From contig DVGG01000006.1 of NCBI GenBank assembly GCA_018712825.1, forward strand, positions 1 through 55,442: a DNA stretch of 55,442 bases, in the 5' to 3' direction. Origin of the DNA: Candidatus Faecousia excrementipullorum. Lineage in GTDB: Bacteria; Bacillota; Clostridia; Oscillospirales; Oscillospiraceae. This document shows positions 32,966-39,996 of this stretch, piece by piece. The position numbers and the translations under genes were made by a program. Position 1 is the stretch's first letter, and the number at the start of each line of letters is the position of its first letter. The notes beneath the pieces are model-generated. The model did no database searches. It was not told the DNA's origin and saw only the letters and a list, made by a program, of their open reading frames with translations.

Positions 32966-33004
32966 ACGGGGAGGAAGCAGCACATGGTTCCTCCCCGTAG
33001 ATTT
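32966..33004 (+). terminator. Hairpin between scfA and scfB
   Basis: An 11-base perfect stem (ACGGGGAGGAA at 32966-32976, complement at 32988-32998) with a weak T tail (AGATTTTG). It probably lets only part of the transcripts run into scfB, so that more peptide than enzyme is made. Confidence 0.65.
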
Positions 33005-33038
33005 TGCGTAAATTTCGATGTTAGGATAGGAAAAACAT

Positions 33039-34412
33039 ATGATACATCAATATAAACTGGGGGGCATGAATATCGTCCTGGACGTCTGCTCCGGCGCTGT
33101 CCATGTGGTGGACGAGGTGGCTTACGATGTAATTGCCCTGTACGAAAGCACCGGCCGGGAGAAAATTGTTGCCCAGCTTCAGGACAAGTACCCCCAGATT
33201 CCCGCAGAGGAAATCGGGGAGTGCTATGACCAGGTAACCGCTCTGAAGGATGCCGGGCAGCTGTTCACTCCTGACACCTTCCGCCCCATGGCAGGAAAGC
33301 TGAAGGAAAAGACAGGCGGCGTTGTGAAGGCCCTGTGCCTCCATGTGGCTCATACCTGTAACCTGAACTGCTCCTACTGCTTCGCCAGCCAGGGCAAGTA
33401 CCACGGGGATCGGGCGATTATGAGCTTTGAAACCGGCAAGCGGGCGCTGGATTTCCTGATGGAAAATTCCGGCAGCCGCCACAACCTGGAGGTGGACTTC
33501 TTCGGCGGGGAGCCCCTTATGAACTTCCAGGTGGTAAAGGACCTGGTGGCCTATGCCCGTTCCGTGGAAAAGGAGCGGGGCAAGAATTTCCGCTTCACCC
33601 TCACCACCAACGGCGTGCTCATCGACGACGATGTGATTGACTTCTGCAACCGGGAGATGAGCAACGTGGTGCTGAGCCTGGACGGCCGGAAGGAAGTCCA
33701 CGACCGGTACCGGGTGGACTACGCCGGCCACGGCAGCTGGGAGAAAATCGTACCCAAGTTCCAGAAGCTGGTAGCCAGCCGTCCCCAGGACAAGACCTAC
33801 TATATGCGGGGCACCTTCACCCATGCCAACCCGGACTTTTTGAAGGACATTCAGGTAATGCTGGATCTGGGCTTTACGGAGCTGAGCATGGAGCCGGTGG
33901 TGTGCGCCCCCGGCGACCCGTCTGAGCTGACACCCCAGGATTTGGAGATTGTAAAGGAGCAGTATGAAAAGCTGGCAGAGCTGATGATCGAGCGTCGGAA
34001 GGCCGGCAAGCCCTTTACCTTCTATCATTATATGATTGACCTCACCGGCGGCCCCTGCATTTACAAGCGGATTTCCGGCTGCGGCTCGGGCACGGAGTAT
34101 ATGGCGGTGACCCCCTGGGGCGACCTGTACCCCTGCCACCAGTTTGTGGGTGAGGATGCTTACTGCCTGGGCAATATCTGGGACGGGGTCACCAACCTGG
34201 ACAAGCAGCAGGAGTTTGCCCAGTGCAATGTGTACGCCCGGCCTGACTGCCAGGACTGCTGGGCCAAGCTCTACTGCTCCGGCGGCTGCGCCGCCAACGC
34301 CTTCCACGCCACCGGCTCCGTCCGGGGTGTGTATAAGCCCGGCTGTGAGCTGTTCAAGAAGCGGATGGAGTGCGCCATCATGGTGGAAGCCTCCCGGCTG
34401 ACGGAGGAATAA
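33039..34412 (+). CDS. scfB: SCIFF radical SAM maturase (thioether-forming)
   Basis: The 457-residue enzyme has an N-terminal peptide-recognition domain (about 1-90). The radical-SAM cluster motif follows in HTCNLNCSYCFA (CxxxCxxC, about residue 107). The DFFGGEPLMNF motif follows that. The C-terminal SPASM region is rich in cysteine (CIYKRISGCGSGTEYMAVTPWGDLYPCHQF, then CNVYARPDCQDCWAKLYCSGGC) and binds two auxiliary clusters. It belongs to the CteB-type maturases that join Cys sulfur to a neighbouring residue of SCIFF. The next gene starts four bases after its stop. Confidence 0.95.
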   Translation: MIHQYKLGGMNIVLDVCSGAVHVVDEVAYDVIALYESTGREKIVAQLQDKYPQIPAEEIGECYDQVTALKDAGQLFTPDTFRPMAGKLKEKTGGVVKALCLHVAHTCNLNCSYCFASQGKYHGDRAIMSFETGKRALDFLMENSGSRHNLEVDFFGGEPLMNFQVVKDLVAYARSVEKERGKNFRFTLTTNGVLIDDDVIDFCNREMSNVVLSLDGRKEVHDRYRVDYAGHGSWEKIVPKFQKLVASRPQDKTYYMRGTFTHANPDFLKDIQVMLDLGFTELSMEPVVCAPGDPSELTPQDLEIVKEQYEKLAELMIERRKAGKPFTFYHYMIDLTGGPCIYKRISGCGSGTEYMAVTPWGDLYPCHQFVGEDAYCLGNIWDGVTNLDKQQEFAQCNVYARPDCQDCWAKLYCSGGCAANAFHATGSVRGVYKPGCELFKKRMECAIMVEASRLTEE

Positions 34413-34415
34413 GGG

Positions 34416-35741
34416 GTGGATACCCCCATTTGTGATTTCGTCCGGGGATACCGGGAGAAAAATCCCCTGCGGCTCCATATGCCGGGGCATAAGGGGATTC
34501 CCTTCCTGGGGCCGGAGCCTCTAGATCTCACGGAGATGACCGGGGCGGACGATTTGTACCACCCGGAGGGCATTATCGCCCAAAGCGAGGAAAACGCCGC
34601 TGCCCTGTTTGGGGCGGGGATGACCTGCTACTCCACGGAAGGGTCGTCTCAGTGCATCCGGGCCATGCTGTATCTGGCCCTCCAATATGCCCACCGGGAG
34701 GGGAAGAACCCCCGGATTCTTGCCGGACGGAATGTGCACAAAACCTTTGTGACGGCAGCGGGGCTGCTGGATTTCCAGGTGGATTGGCTTCCGGCCACGG
34801 AAAGCTACCTTTCCTGCGGCGTAGCGGATTGGAAGGCTCTGGAGCAGCAGCTTAGAAATCTTCTTCCTGCTGCGGTGTATGTTACCAGCCCCGACTATCT
34901 GGGAAATGAGATGGATTTGGGGCAGCTGTCCCGGCTTTGCCATCAGTATGGCGCCTTGCTGCTGGTGGACAACGCCCACGGTGCCTATCTCCACTTTCTG
35001 CCCCAGCCCCGGCACCCCCTGGATCTGGGAGCGGATTTGTGCTGCGACTCCGCCCATAAGACCCTGCCGGCTCTCACTGGAGCGGCGTACCTCCACCTGT
35101 CAAAGGCGGTGCCTGTGTGGCTGAAGGCTATGAGCAAGGAAGCTATGGCCCTGTTCGGCTCCACCAGCCCCTCTTACCTCATCTTGCAGTCTCTGGATTT
35201 GATGAACCCCTGGCTGGAAGGGCTGCCGGGAAGGCTCCAGGCCTTTCTTCCCCAGATAGAAGCGGCAAAGAAGAGAATTGCCCAAATGGGCTGGGAATTT
35301 GCTGGAAGTGAGCCTATGAAATGGACCCTTTGCCCCAAACCTAAGGGCTATACCGGGGAGACACTGGGAGCGCTACTGGAGGCGCAGGGGATTTACTATG
35401 AATTTGCCGACCCGGACTTCCTGGTGCTGATGCTCTCCCCGGAACAACCGGAGAGCCTCACCGCCATAGAGGCGGCGCTCAATACCGTTCCGGCAAAGCC
35501 TGCCATATCCCAGACACCGCCCCGGCCCCATATCCCCCAAAGAGCCATGTCCATCCGACAGGCTATGCTTGCCCCCCACCGGGAAATCCCCGTGGCGGAG
35601 GCCCAGGGAGAGATTCTGGGAGCACTCCAGGTGTCCTGCCCTCCGGCGGTGCCCATCGCCCTGTGCGGCGAGGTCATCGACCCACAGGTGGCAGAGCAGT
35701 TCCGCTACTACGGTGTGGAAACCTGCCGGGTGGTAAAATAG
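34416..35741 (+). CDS. Orn/Lys/Arg decarboxylase-like PLP enzyme
   Basis: The 441-residue protein has the group III decarboxylase pattern: RLHMPGHKG near the N-terminus, TEMTGADDLYHPEG, STEGSSQCIRAML, LLVDNAHGAYLHF (Asp contacting the PLP ring) and CDSAHKTLPALTG with the Schiff-base lysine. It has the C-terminal domain but not the wing domain of large inducible decarboxylases. It is usually annotated as arginine, lysine or ornithine decarboxylase; the substrate is uncertain. The GTG start at 34416 follows GGAGG, which lies inside the end of scfB, so the two are probably coupled. Confidence 0.88.
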   Translation: MDTPICDFVRGYREKNPLRLHMPGHKGIPFLGPEPLDLTEMTGADDLYHPEGIIAQSEENAAALFGAGMTCYSTEGSSQCIRAMLYLALQYAHREGKNPRILAGRNVHKTFVTAAGLLDFQVDWLPATESYLSCGVADWKALEQQLRNLLPAAVYVTSPDYLGNEMDLGQLSRLCHQYGALLLVDNAHGAYLHFLPQPRHPLDLGADLCCDSAHKTLPALTGAAYLHLSKAVPVWLKAMSKEAMALFGSTSPSYLILQSLDLMNPWLEGLPGRLQAFLPQIEAAKKRIAQMGWEFAGSEPMKWTLCPKPKGYTGETLGALLEAQGIYYEFADPDFLVLMLSPEQPESLTAIEAALNTVPAKPAISQTPPRPHIPQRAMSIRQAMLAPHREIPVAEAQGEILGALQVSCPPAVPIALCGEVIDPQVAEQFRYYGVETCRVVK

Positions 35742-35751
35742 AGAAGTGTGT

Positions 35752-35781
35752 CACCCGGCTTGACATTTGTCAGGCCGGGTG
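35752..35781. promoter_or_regulatory. 30-base palindrome enclosing the -35 box of tRNA-Ser
   Basis: CACCCGGCTTGACA at 35752-35765 and TGTCAGGCCGGGTG at 35768-35781 are complementary apart from one G-U pair, with only two bases between. The left arm ends in the TTGACA of the tRNA-Ser promoter. It lacks a T tail, so it may be a protein-binding site or a weak terminator of the decarboxylase gene. Confidence 0.6.
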
Positions 35782-35788
35782 GTATGAT
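35760..35788 (+). promoter_or_regulatory. Promoter of tRNA-Ser
   Basis: TTGACA at 35760-35765, 17 bases, TATGAT at 35783-35788, 13 bases before the tRNA. Confidence 0.8.
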
Positions 35789-35801
35789 TGGGCTACCATA
35801 C

Positions 35802-35890
35802 GGAGAGTTGTCCGAGCGGTTTAAGGAGCCGGTCTTGAAAACCGGTGATGCGGCAACGCACCGTGAGTTCGAATCTCACACTCTCCGCCA
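35802..35890 (+). tRNA. tRNA-Ser(TGA)
   Basis: An 89-base class II tRNA with encoded CCA. Acceptor GGAGAGT pairs with ACTCTCC, discriminator G. The anticodon stem CCGGT/ACCGG carries loop CTTGAAA, anticodon TGA. The long variable arm (GATGCGGCAACGCACC) fits serine. The T arm is GAGTTCGAATCTC. Confidence 0.96.
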
Positions 35891-35929
35891 AAAATTGCCG
35901 ACCCCCACAAGGGGGGTCGGCAATTTTTA
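35891..35929 (+). terminator. Terminator of tRNA-Ser
   Basis: AAAATTGCCGACCCCC at 35891-35906 pairs with the complement at 35912-35927, ending in five Ts; it begins right after the CCA. Confidence 0.92.
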
Positions 35930-35930
35930 T

Positions 35931-36054
35931 CGGAGAGGAGATTCGAAAAGTTAAATCCGACAGTCCGGTGGACTGTCGGCGTGAGGCTCCTGCCTCACGA
36001 ACCTCTATTTTTGCAGCGAACGCTGCAAAAATGCAATCGAATCTCCACTCTCCG
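35931..36054 (+). repeat. Three-hairpin element framed by a copy of the tRNA-Ser 3' end (locus B)
   Basis: The outer stem pairs 35931-35946 (CGGAGAGGAGATTCGA) with 36037-36054, with a two-base bulge. Its right strand resembles the tRNA-Ser 3' end TCGAATCTCACACTCTCCG. H1 is 35957-35979, ten pairs with loop GGT, differing from locus A by a swapped C-G to G-C pair. H2 is 35980-35999, eight pairs of unrelated sequence. H3 is 36007-36032, twelve pairs of unrelated sequence. The linkers match locus A. Confidence 0.7.
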
Positions 36055-36154
36055 CTGCCTTCAATCAAGCAAAAGCCTCCAATCAACGAGTCCCCCGCAT
36101 ACCCACCGACCTTCGAACAGGGAGAAAGCAATCGAATCTCCACTCTCCGCTGCC
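36033..36154 (+). repeat. 27-base direct repeat ending the locus B element
   Basis: The segment GCAATCGAATCTCCACTCTC plus CGCTGCC occurs exactly at 36033-36059 and again at 36128-36154. The 68 bases between contain an arginine-tRNA-like CGAGTCCCC fragment at 36087-36095 but no gene. The second copy lacks the preceding hairpins. Confidence 0.7.
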
Positions 36155-36250
36155 CATTTTTCCACAGCACATTTTATGCATCCTCACCCCGTCACCCTTG
36201 CACAAAAAACTCCATTGTGCTATAATAAAAGAAAAAACGGAGGGATACCC

Positions 36251-36475
36251 ATGAAAACCTATGAACTGATTATCGAGCAGCGCCAGCCTCCCTGCGGCGG
36301 AAAGTCTCCTGTGGATGTGAAGATTTGCTCCGTCACCACCGACGACCCGCTGGCCTATGTGAAAAACATTGAGAAGGACGGGGAGCCCCGGATGGAGACC
36401 ACCGACCAGGGAGAAATCGTCATCCGCCTGGAATGCGGCGCCAAGTCCATCAAGTACACCTTTACAGAGGAATAA
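36251..36475 (+). CDS. Small uncharacterised protein (paralogue of the one at 36823)
   Basis: A 74-residue acidic protein that I do not recognise. It begins MKTYELIIEQRQPPCGGKSP and contains a DDPLAYVKNIEKDGEP segment and a strand-rich C-terminal half. A TTATTTGCAC-type promoter is not evident, but TATAAT (36221-36226) lies 24 bases before the start, and GGAGGGATACCC precedes the ATG. The protein at 36823 has similar length and the same order of features (charged first strand, cysteine-proline loop, D-P-x-x-Y-V motif, C-terminal strand), so the two look like distant paralogues. Both precede the metF/acs cluster. Confidence 0.7.
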   Translation: MKTYELIIEQRQPPCGGKSPVDVKICSVTTDDPLAYVKNIEKDGEPRMETTDQGEIVIRLECGAKSIKYTFTEE

Positions 36476-36503
36476 AAAAAGGGGCGGCAGTCCTGCCGCC
36501 CCC
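36474..36503. terminator. Hairpin terminator right of the small protein gene
   Basis: GGGGCGGCA at 36481-36489 pairs with TGCCGCCCC at 36494-36502. The seven As before it make a good T tail for minus-strand transcripts coming from tRNA-Gly; for the plus strand the tail is poor. Confidence 0.6.
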
Positions 36504-36517
36504 TATAATCAAAATCC

Positions 36518-36634
36518 GTGCCGCTTTGCGGCACACCTTACTTATCCCCTATTCACTTTTACTTATTACTTTCCAAAAATCCCGGGCAGGCAGTAGAAGT
36601 TAGTGAAAAGTGAATAGTGAAAAGTGAAAAAGTA
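36518..36634. repeat. Short hairpin and heptamer-like (GTGAAAA/GTGAATA) inverted repeats near tRNA-Gly
   Basis: GTGCCGC/GCGGCAC forms a small hairpin at 36518-36534. Then 36539-36573 (cactttt and ctattcact units) is roughly complementary to 36601-36634, which reads as tandem GTGAAAA-GTGAATA-GTGAAAA-GTGAAAA units. A related GTGAATAGGGAATAGGG tract lies at 50756-50772 beside tRNA-Trp. No gene is seen here. Confidence 0.55.
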
Positions 36635-36667
36635 AAAATCCCGAACGCTTTCGCATTCGGGATTTTT
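36634..36667. terminator. Terminator of tRNA-Gly
   Basis: AAAAATCCCGAA at 36634-36645 pairs with TTCGGGATTTTT at 36656-36667. It touches the CCA end of the minus-strand tRNA and shares its core (ATCCCGAACGC) with the tRNA-Trp terminator. Confidence 0.85.
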
Positions 36668-36741
36668 GGAGCAGGGTACGGGAATCGAACCCGCCTCCGA
36701 GGCTTGGGAAGCCCCTATAATAGCCGATATACTAACCCTGC
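36667..36741 (-). tRNA. tRNA-Gly(CCC)
   Basis: A 75-base tRNA with encoded CCA. Acceptor GCAGGGT pairs perfectly with ACCCTGC. The anticodon stem GGGGC/GCCTC has loop TTCCCAA, anticodon CCC. The T arm reads GCGGGTTCGATTCCCGT. Confidence 0.95.
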
Positions 36742-36752
36742 ATGTGAAACGT

Positions 36753-36781
36753 ATTATAGCAGAACCCCCTTGAAAATGCAA
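36753..36781 (-). promoter_or_regulatory. Promoter of tRNA-Gly
   Basis: On the minus strand TTGCAT (36776-36781), 17 bases, TATAAT (36753-36758). Confidence 0.8.
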
Positions 36782-36822
36782 GCCCCTTTTTTTGGGGGCT
36801 TTTTGGGAGGAAGGAGAATACC

Positions 36823-37050
36823 ATGGCGGAATTTGAGCTGGTGCGGGAAATCAAGAATCTGTGCCCCAATAACCAGATGCGGGATGTGTTTTTTCAGGAG
36901 GTGGAGACGGAGGACCCGGCAGAATATGTCCGGCAGCTGCTCAAAGGCAAGGAAGTGGAGCTATCCACGGAAACCGGAGCGGATGGCGCCGTAACCGTCC
37001 ACGCCGTCTGTGACGGACTGATTCAGAAGTTCGTTTTCACCCCCATTTGA
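36823..37050 (+). CDS. Small uncharacterised protein (paralogue of the one at 36251)
   Basis: A 75-residue acidic protein not recognised by me. It starts MAEFELVREIKNLCPNNQMR, has the segment EDPAEYVRQLLKGKEVELS and ends in a strand, QKFVFTPI. The layout parallels the 74-residue protein on the other side of tRNA-Gly. GGGAGGAAGGAG lies before the ATG, so translation should be efficient. No promoter is obvious because the minus-strand tRNA-Gly promoter occupies the upstream region. It lies 142 bases before metF. Confidence 0.7.
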   Translation: MAEFELVREIKNLCPNNQMRDVFFQEVETEDPAEYVRQLLKGKEVELSTETGADGAVTVHAVCDGLIQKFVFTPI

Positions 37051-37089
37051 GGGGCCGGGAAAAAATGATGAATTTTCCGGAAATTATGG

Positions 37090-37123
37090 TTGAATTTGCG
37101 AGGAGTTTGTGATACGATATCGT
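37090..37123 (+). promoter_or_regulatory. Promoter of metF/acs cluster with overlapping palindrome
   Basis: TTGAAT at 37090-37095, 17 bases, TACGAT at 37113-37118 with TGA extending the -10. The palindrome ACGATATCGT (37114-37123) overlaps the -10 and could bind a regulator. Confidence 0.6.
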
Positions 37124-37192
37124 TGTATCGATATGGGCGGCTTGCGCCCAAATAAGGATAGATATACACACAAATTTTGGAGGTAAAATCAC

Positions 37193-38122
37193 ATGAATGT
37201 AGCTGAAATCATGGAAAATCGCAGCGCCTTCTCTTTTGAGGTGTTCCCCCCCAAGACCGACGTGGGCATGGAAAAGCTCTGCGGCGAGGGTGGCGTTCTG
37301 GACCAGCTGTATACGCTGAACCCGGACTACATCTCCTGCACCTACGGCGCAGGCGGCACCAACGTGGGCAAGAACCTGGAAGTGCTGGACAAGATTGTTA
37401 AGGACGGCAAGTGCGTTGGCGTGACCCACTTCACCTGCATCGGCAATACCAAGGAAGGCATCAAGGAGCAGCTGAATACTTACCTGGAGCATGGCATCAA
37501 CCACATGCTGGCTCTGCGCGGCGACCTGCCCTTCGGCTGGACCGGCACCGGCGGAGACCTGCACTACGCTACCGAGCTGGTTAAGTTCGTCCGTCAGGAG
37601 TTCGGCGACAAGTTCACCATCGCTGTGGCTGGCTCTCCCGAGGGCCACATCGCCTGCCGTTCTCTGGAGGCTGACATCGCTTTCCTGAAGCAGAAGCAGG
37701 ACAACGGTGCCGACTACATCATGACCCAGCTGTGCTGGGATATGGACCAGTTCCGTTACTGGCTGGATGCTATCCGTGCCGCCGGAATCTGGCTGCCTGT
37801 GGACGTGGGTATCATGCCCATCCTGGACCAGGCTGCTACCATCAACATGGCTCTGTCCCGTAACGGCTGCGTGATGCCCCGTGAGCTGTGCGAGATTATC
37901 TCCAAGAACTGGATTTTCCCCAACCCCTTCGAAAAGGAGCCCTTCGACGCCAACGTAGAGGGCAAGAAGGCCAGCTTCAAGGAAGCCGGCATCGAGTACA
38001 CCATCCGTCAGATCGACGAGTATCGTGCTTGCGGCATTAACGGTATCCACCTGTATGCCCTGAACAAGTACGACGATGTGGCTCGGATCGCCAAGGAAGC
38101 AGGCCTGCTGGACCTGATTTGA
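37193..38122 (+). CDS. metF: 5,10-methylenetetrahydrofolate reductase
   Basis: A 309-residue MetF with the TIM-barrel motifs FSFEVFPPKTDVGMEKL, ISCTYGAGGTN, HFTCIG and MLALRGDLP, plus the folate-contact segment TQLCWDMDQFRYWLD. It reduces methylene- to methyl-tetrahydrofolate, which feeds the methyl group to the corrinoid protein encoded downstream. In acetogens this enzyme uses FAD and various electron donors; no MetV or RnfC2 partner gene is adjacent. GGAGG precedes the ATG, and the gene has its own promoter. Confidence 0.93.
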   Translation: MNVAEIMENRSAFSFEVFPPKTDVGMEKLCGEGGVLDQLYTLNPDYISCTYGAGGTNVGKNLEVLDKIVKDGKCVGVTHFTCIGNTKEGIKEQLNTYLEHGINHMLALRGDLPFGWTGTGGDLHYATELVKFVRQEFGDKFTIAVAGSPEGHIACRSLEADIAFLKQKQDNGADYIMTQLCWDMDQFRYWLDAIRAAGIWLPVDVGIMPILDQAATINMALSRNGCVMPRELCEIISKNWIFPNPFEKEPFDANVEGKKASFKEAGIEYTIRQIDEYRACGINGIHLYALNKYDDVARIAKEAGLLDLI

Positions 38123-38129
38123 TTATTAC

Positions 38130-38166
38130 GGTGCCGTCTGCCCGTCGGGCTTTCGGCACCTTCTCT
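38130..38166 (+). terminator. Hairpin between metF and cooC
   Basis: GGTGCCG at 38130-38136 pairs with CGGCACC at 38154-38160, with an inner GCCCG/CGGGC stem; TTCTCT follows. It is an imperfect terminator that could tune expression of the downstream genes. Confidence 0.6.
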
Positions 38167-38182
38167 AAGGAGCGCAACACTT

Positions 38183-38953
38183 ATGGCAACACCGCATACC
38201 ATCGCAGTCGCCGGCAAGGGTGGGGTAGGCAAGACCACCACCTGCGGCATGATTATTGATTACCTCTGCAAAAAGCAGGACGGCCCCATCCTGGTGGTGG
38301 ATGCCGACGCCAATTCCAATCTGAATGAAGTTCTGGGCGTGGAAGTAGAAACCACCCTGGGCTCCATCCGGGAGGAAATGGCCCAGGCGGAGATGAAAGG
38401 CACCATCCCCTCCGGAATGACCAAGGCCGAGTACGCCGAGTTCAAGTTCAATTCCGCTCTCATTGAAGAGGATGATTACGATATGCTGGTCATGGGCAGA
38501 ACCCAGGGCAAGGGCTGCTATTGCTATGTCAATGGCGTGCTGAAGACCCAGGTGGACAAGTATGCCAAGAACTACCGGTATCTGGTCATGGACAATGAGG
38601 CAGGACTGGAGCATGTGGCCCGGGGAACCCTTCCCCATGTGGACACCATGCTGCTGATTTCCGACTGCTCCCGCCGGGGCATCCAGGCGGTAGCCCGGGT
38701 AGCGGAGATGATCGGGGAGATGGCGCTCAATCCCGGCCGGATGGGCCTGATTGTGAACCGGGCACCGGGTGGAGAGCTGGACGAGGGTGTCAAAGCCGAG
38801 ATTGAAAAGTACGGCCTGAAGCTGCTGGGGGTGCTTCCCCAGGACGAGGGTGTCTATCGCTGCGACTGCCAGGGTGAACCCTCCGCCAAGCTGCCCGATG
38901 GGAACCCCGTGAAGGTAGCTCTGGCAAAAATCATGCAGTCTTTGGGACTGTAA
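38183..38953 (+). CDS. cooC: CooC/AcsF-type nickel-insertion ATPase
   Basis: The 256-residue protein is a MinD/CooC-type P-loop ATPase with the deviant Walker A GKGGVGKTTT at residues 10-19 and the switch segment VVDADANSNLNEVLG. The C-K/R-G-C-Y-C region (GRTQGKGCYCYVNGVLK) holds the cysteines that bind metal at the dimer interface. Such proteins mature the nickel sites of CO dehydrogenase and acetyl-CoA synthase. The position directly before acsD fits AcsF, the ACS maturation factor. Confidence 0.9.
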   Translation: MATPHTIAVAGKGGVGKTTTCGMIIDYLCKKQDGPILVVDADANSNLNEVLGVEVETTLGSIREEMAQAEMKGTIPSGMTKAEYAEFKFNSALIEEDDYDMLVMGRTQGKGCYCYVNGVLKTQVDKYAKNYRYLVMDNEAGLEHVARGTLPHVDTMLLISDCSRRGIQAVARVAEMIGEMALNPGRMGLIVNRAPGGELDEGVKAEIEKYGLKLLGVLPQDEGVYRCDCQGEPSAKLPDGNPVKVALAKIMQSLGL

Positions 38954-39033
38954 ATGCCGTTTTCCGGCAAAAAGTGTAAATTTTGCGCCTTGCATTGCAA
39001 TGTGCATGAAAATTTTTAAGGGGGATAACAACT

Positions 39034-39975
39034 ATGTCTTTTGTACCCAAGACGCAGCCCTTCAGCGGCAAGATCAACGCCGTGACTCTGGGCACCGGTG
39101 ACAAGGCAATCGTCATCGGCGGTCAGAATGTGCTGCCGTTTTACACCTTCGATGCACCCATCGAGAACGCACCCAAGGTTGGCGTGGAGATTACCGACAC
39201 TGCCAACGAATGGACCGCTCCCGGCCTGAGAGAGTTCTACGCCGGCTGCACCACCATGGCTGATTACGCCAAGAAGGCTGAGACCATGGAGGGCGCCGAC
39301 TTCCTGTGCCTGCACTTTGAGTCTGCCGACCCCAACGGCGCCAACCGCTCTGTTGAAGAGTGCGTGGCCGATGCCAAGTCTGTTGCCGAGGCAGTGAGCA
39401 TGCCCATCGTCATCATGGGCTGCAAGAACCTGGAGAAGGACGGCGAGCTGTTCTCCAAGATTGCTGAGGCTCTGCAGGGCAAGAACATTCTGGTGATGTC
39501 CGCCCGGGCTGAGGACTACAAGACCGTTGGTGCATCCGTTGTTCTGGCTTACGGCCAGAAGGTAGGCGCCGAGACCGCCGACGATATCAACCTGGCCAAG
39601 CAGCTGAACATCATGCTGAAGGGCCTGAACATTCCTGCCGAATCCGTTGTGATGAACGTGGGCACCGCTGCTGTGGGCTACGGCTATGAGTATGTGGCTT
39701 CCACCCTGGACCGCATCCGGGACGCCGCTCTGAAGCAGGCCGACGCCGACCTGCAGATGCCCATCGTGGCACCTGTGTCCGCCGACACCTGGGGCGTGAA
39801 AGAATCCACCGCTTCCGAAGAGGATGAGCCCGCCTGGGGCTGCGCTGAGGAGCGCGCCATCCACATGGAGGTTTCCACCGCCGCCGCCAACCTGACCGGC
39901 GGCGCCGACGCTGTGATTATGCGTCACCCCGCTGCTGTCGCCACCATCAAGAAGTTCATCAACGAGCTTGTGTAA
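39034..39975 (+). CDS. acsD: CODH/ACS complex corrinoid iron-sulfur protein, small (delta) subunit
   Basis: A 313-residue TIM-barrel protein matching AcsD/CdhD: KINAVTLGTGDKAIVIGGQNVLPFY near the N-terminus, then FLCLHFESADPNG and MNVGTAAVGYGYEYVASTLDRIRDAAL. It pairs with the corrinoid-carrying large subunit, here the N-terminal part of the next gene product, to carry the methyl group to acetyl-CoA synthase. AAGGGGG precedes the ATG. Confidence 0.95.
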   Translation: MSFVPKTQPFSGKINAVTLGTGDKAIVIGGQNVLPFYTFDAPIENAPKVGVEITDTANEWTAPGLREFYAGCTTMADYAKKAETMEGADFLCLHFESADPNGANRSVEECVADAKSVAEAVSMPIVIMGCKNLEKDGELFSKIAEALQGKNILVMSARAEDYKTVGASVVLAYGQKVGAETADDINLAKQLNIMLKGLNIPAESVVMNVGTAAVGYGYEYVASTLDRIRDAALKQADADLQMPIVAPVSADTWGVKESTASEEDEPAWGCAEERAIHMEVSTAAANLTGGADAVIMRHPAAVATIKKFINELV

Positions 39976-39996
39976 TTCGGAAGGAGGATACATACC

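Noticed and set aside
32695..33055. Frames of 60-85 codons on both strands over the SCIFF region
   Set aside because: They are shadows of the scfA gene at 32791-32943, which has the conserved cysteine pattern and the right ribosome binding site.
36061..36250. 164-codon frame running from the tRNA-Ser element into the small protein gene
   Set aside because: Its first part is repeat sequence; the real start is the ATG at 36251 with GGAGGG before it.
37051..37192. Riboswitch (for example SAM or THF type) before metF
   Set aside because: The leader after the promoter is about 70 bases and shows no recognisable conserved core; only a palindrome over the -10 is seen.
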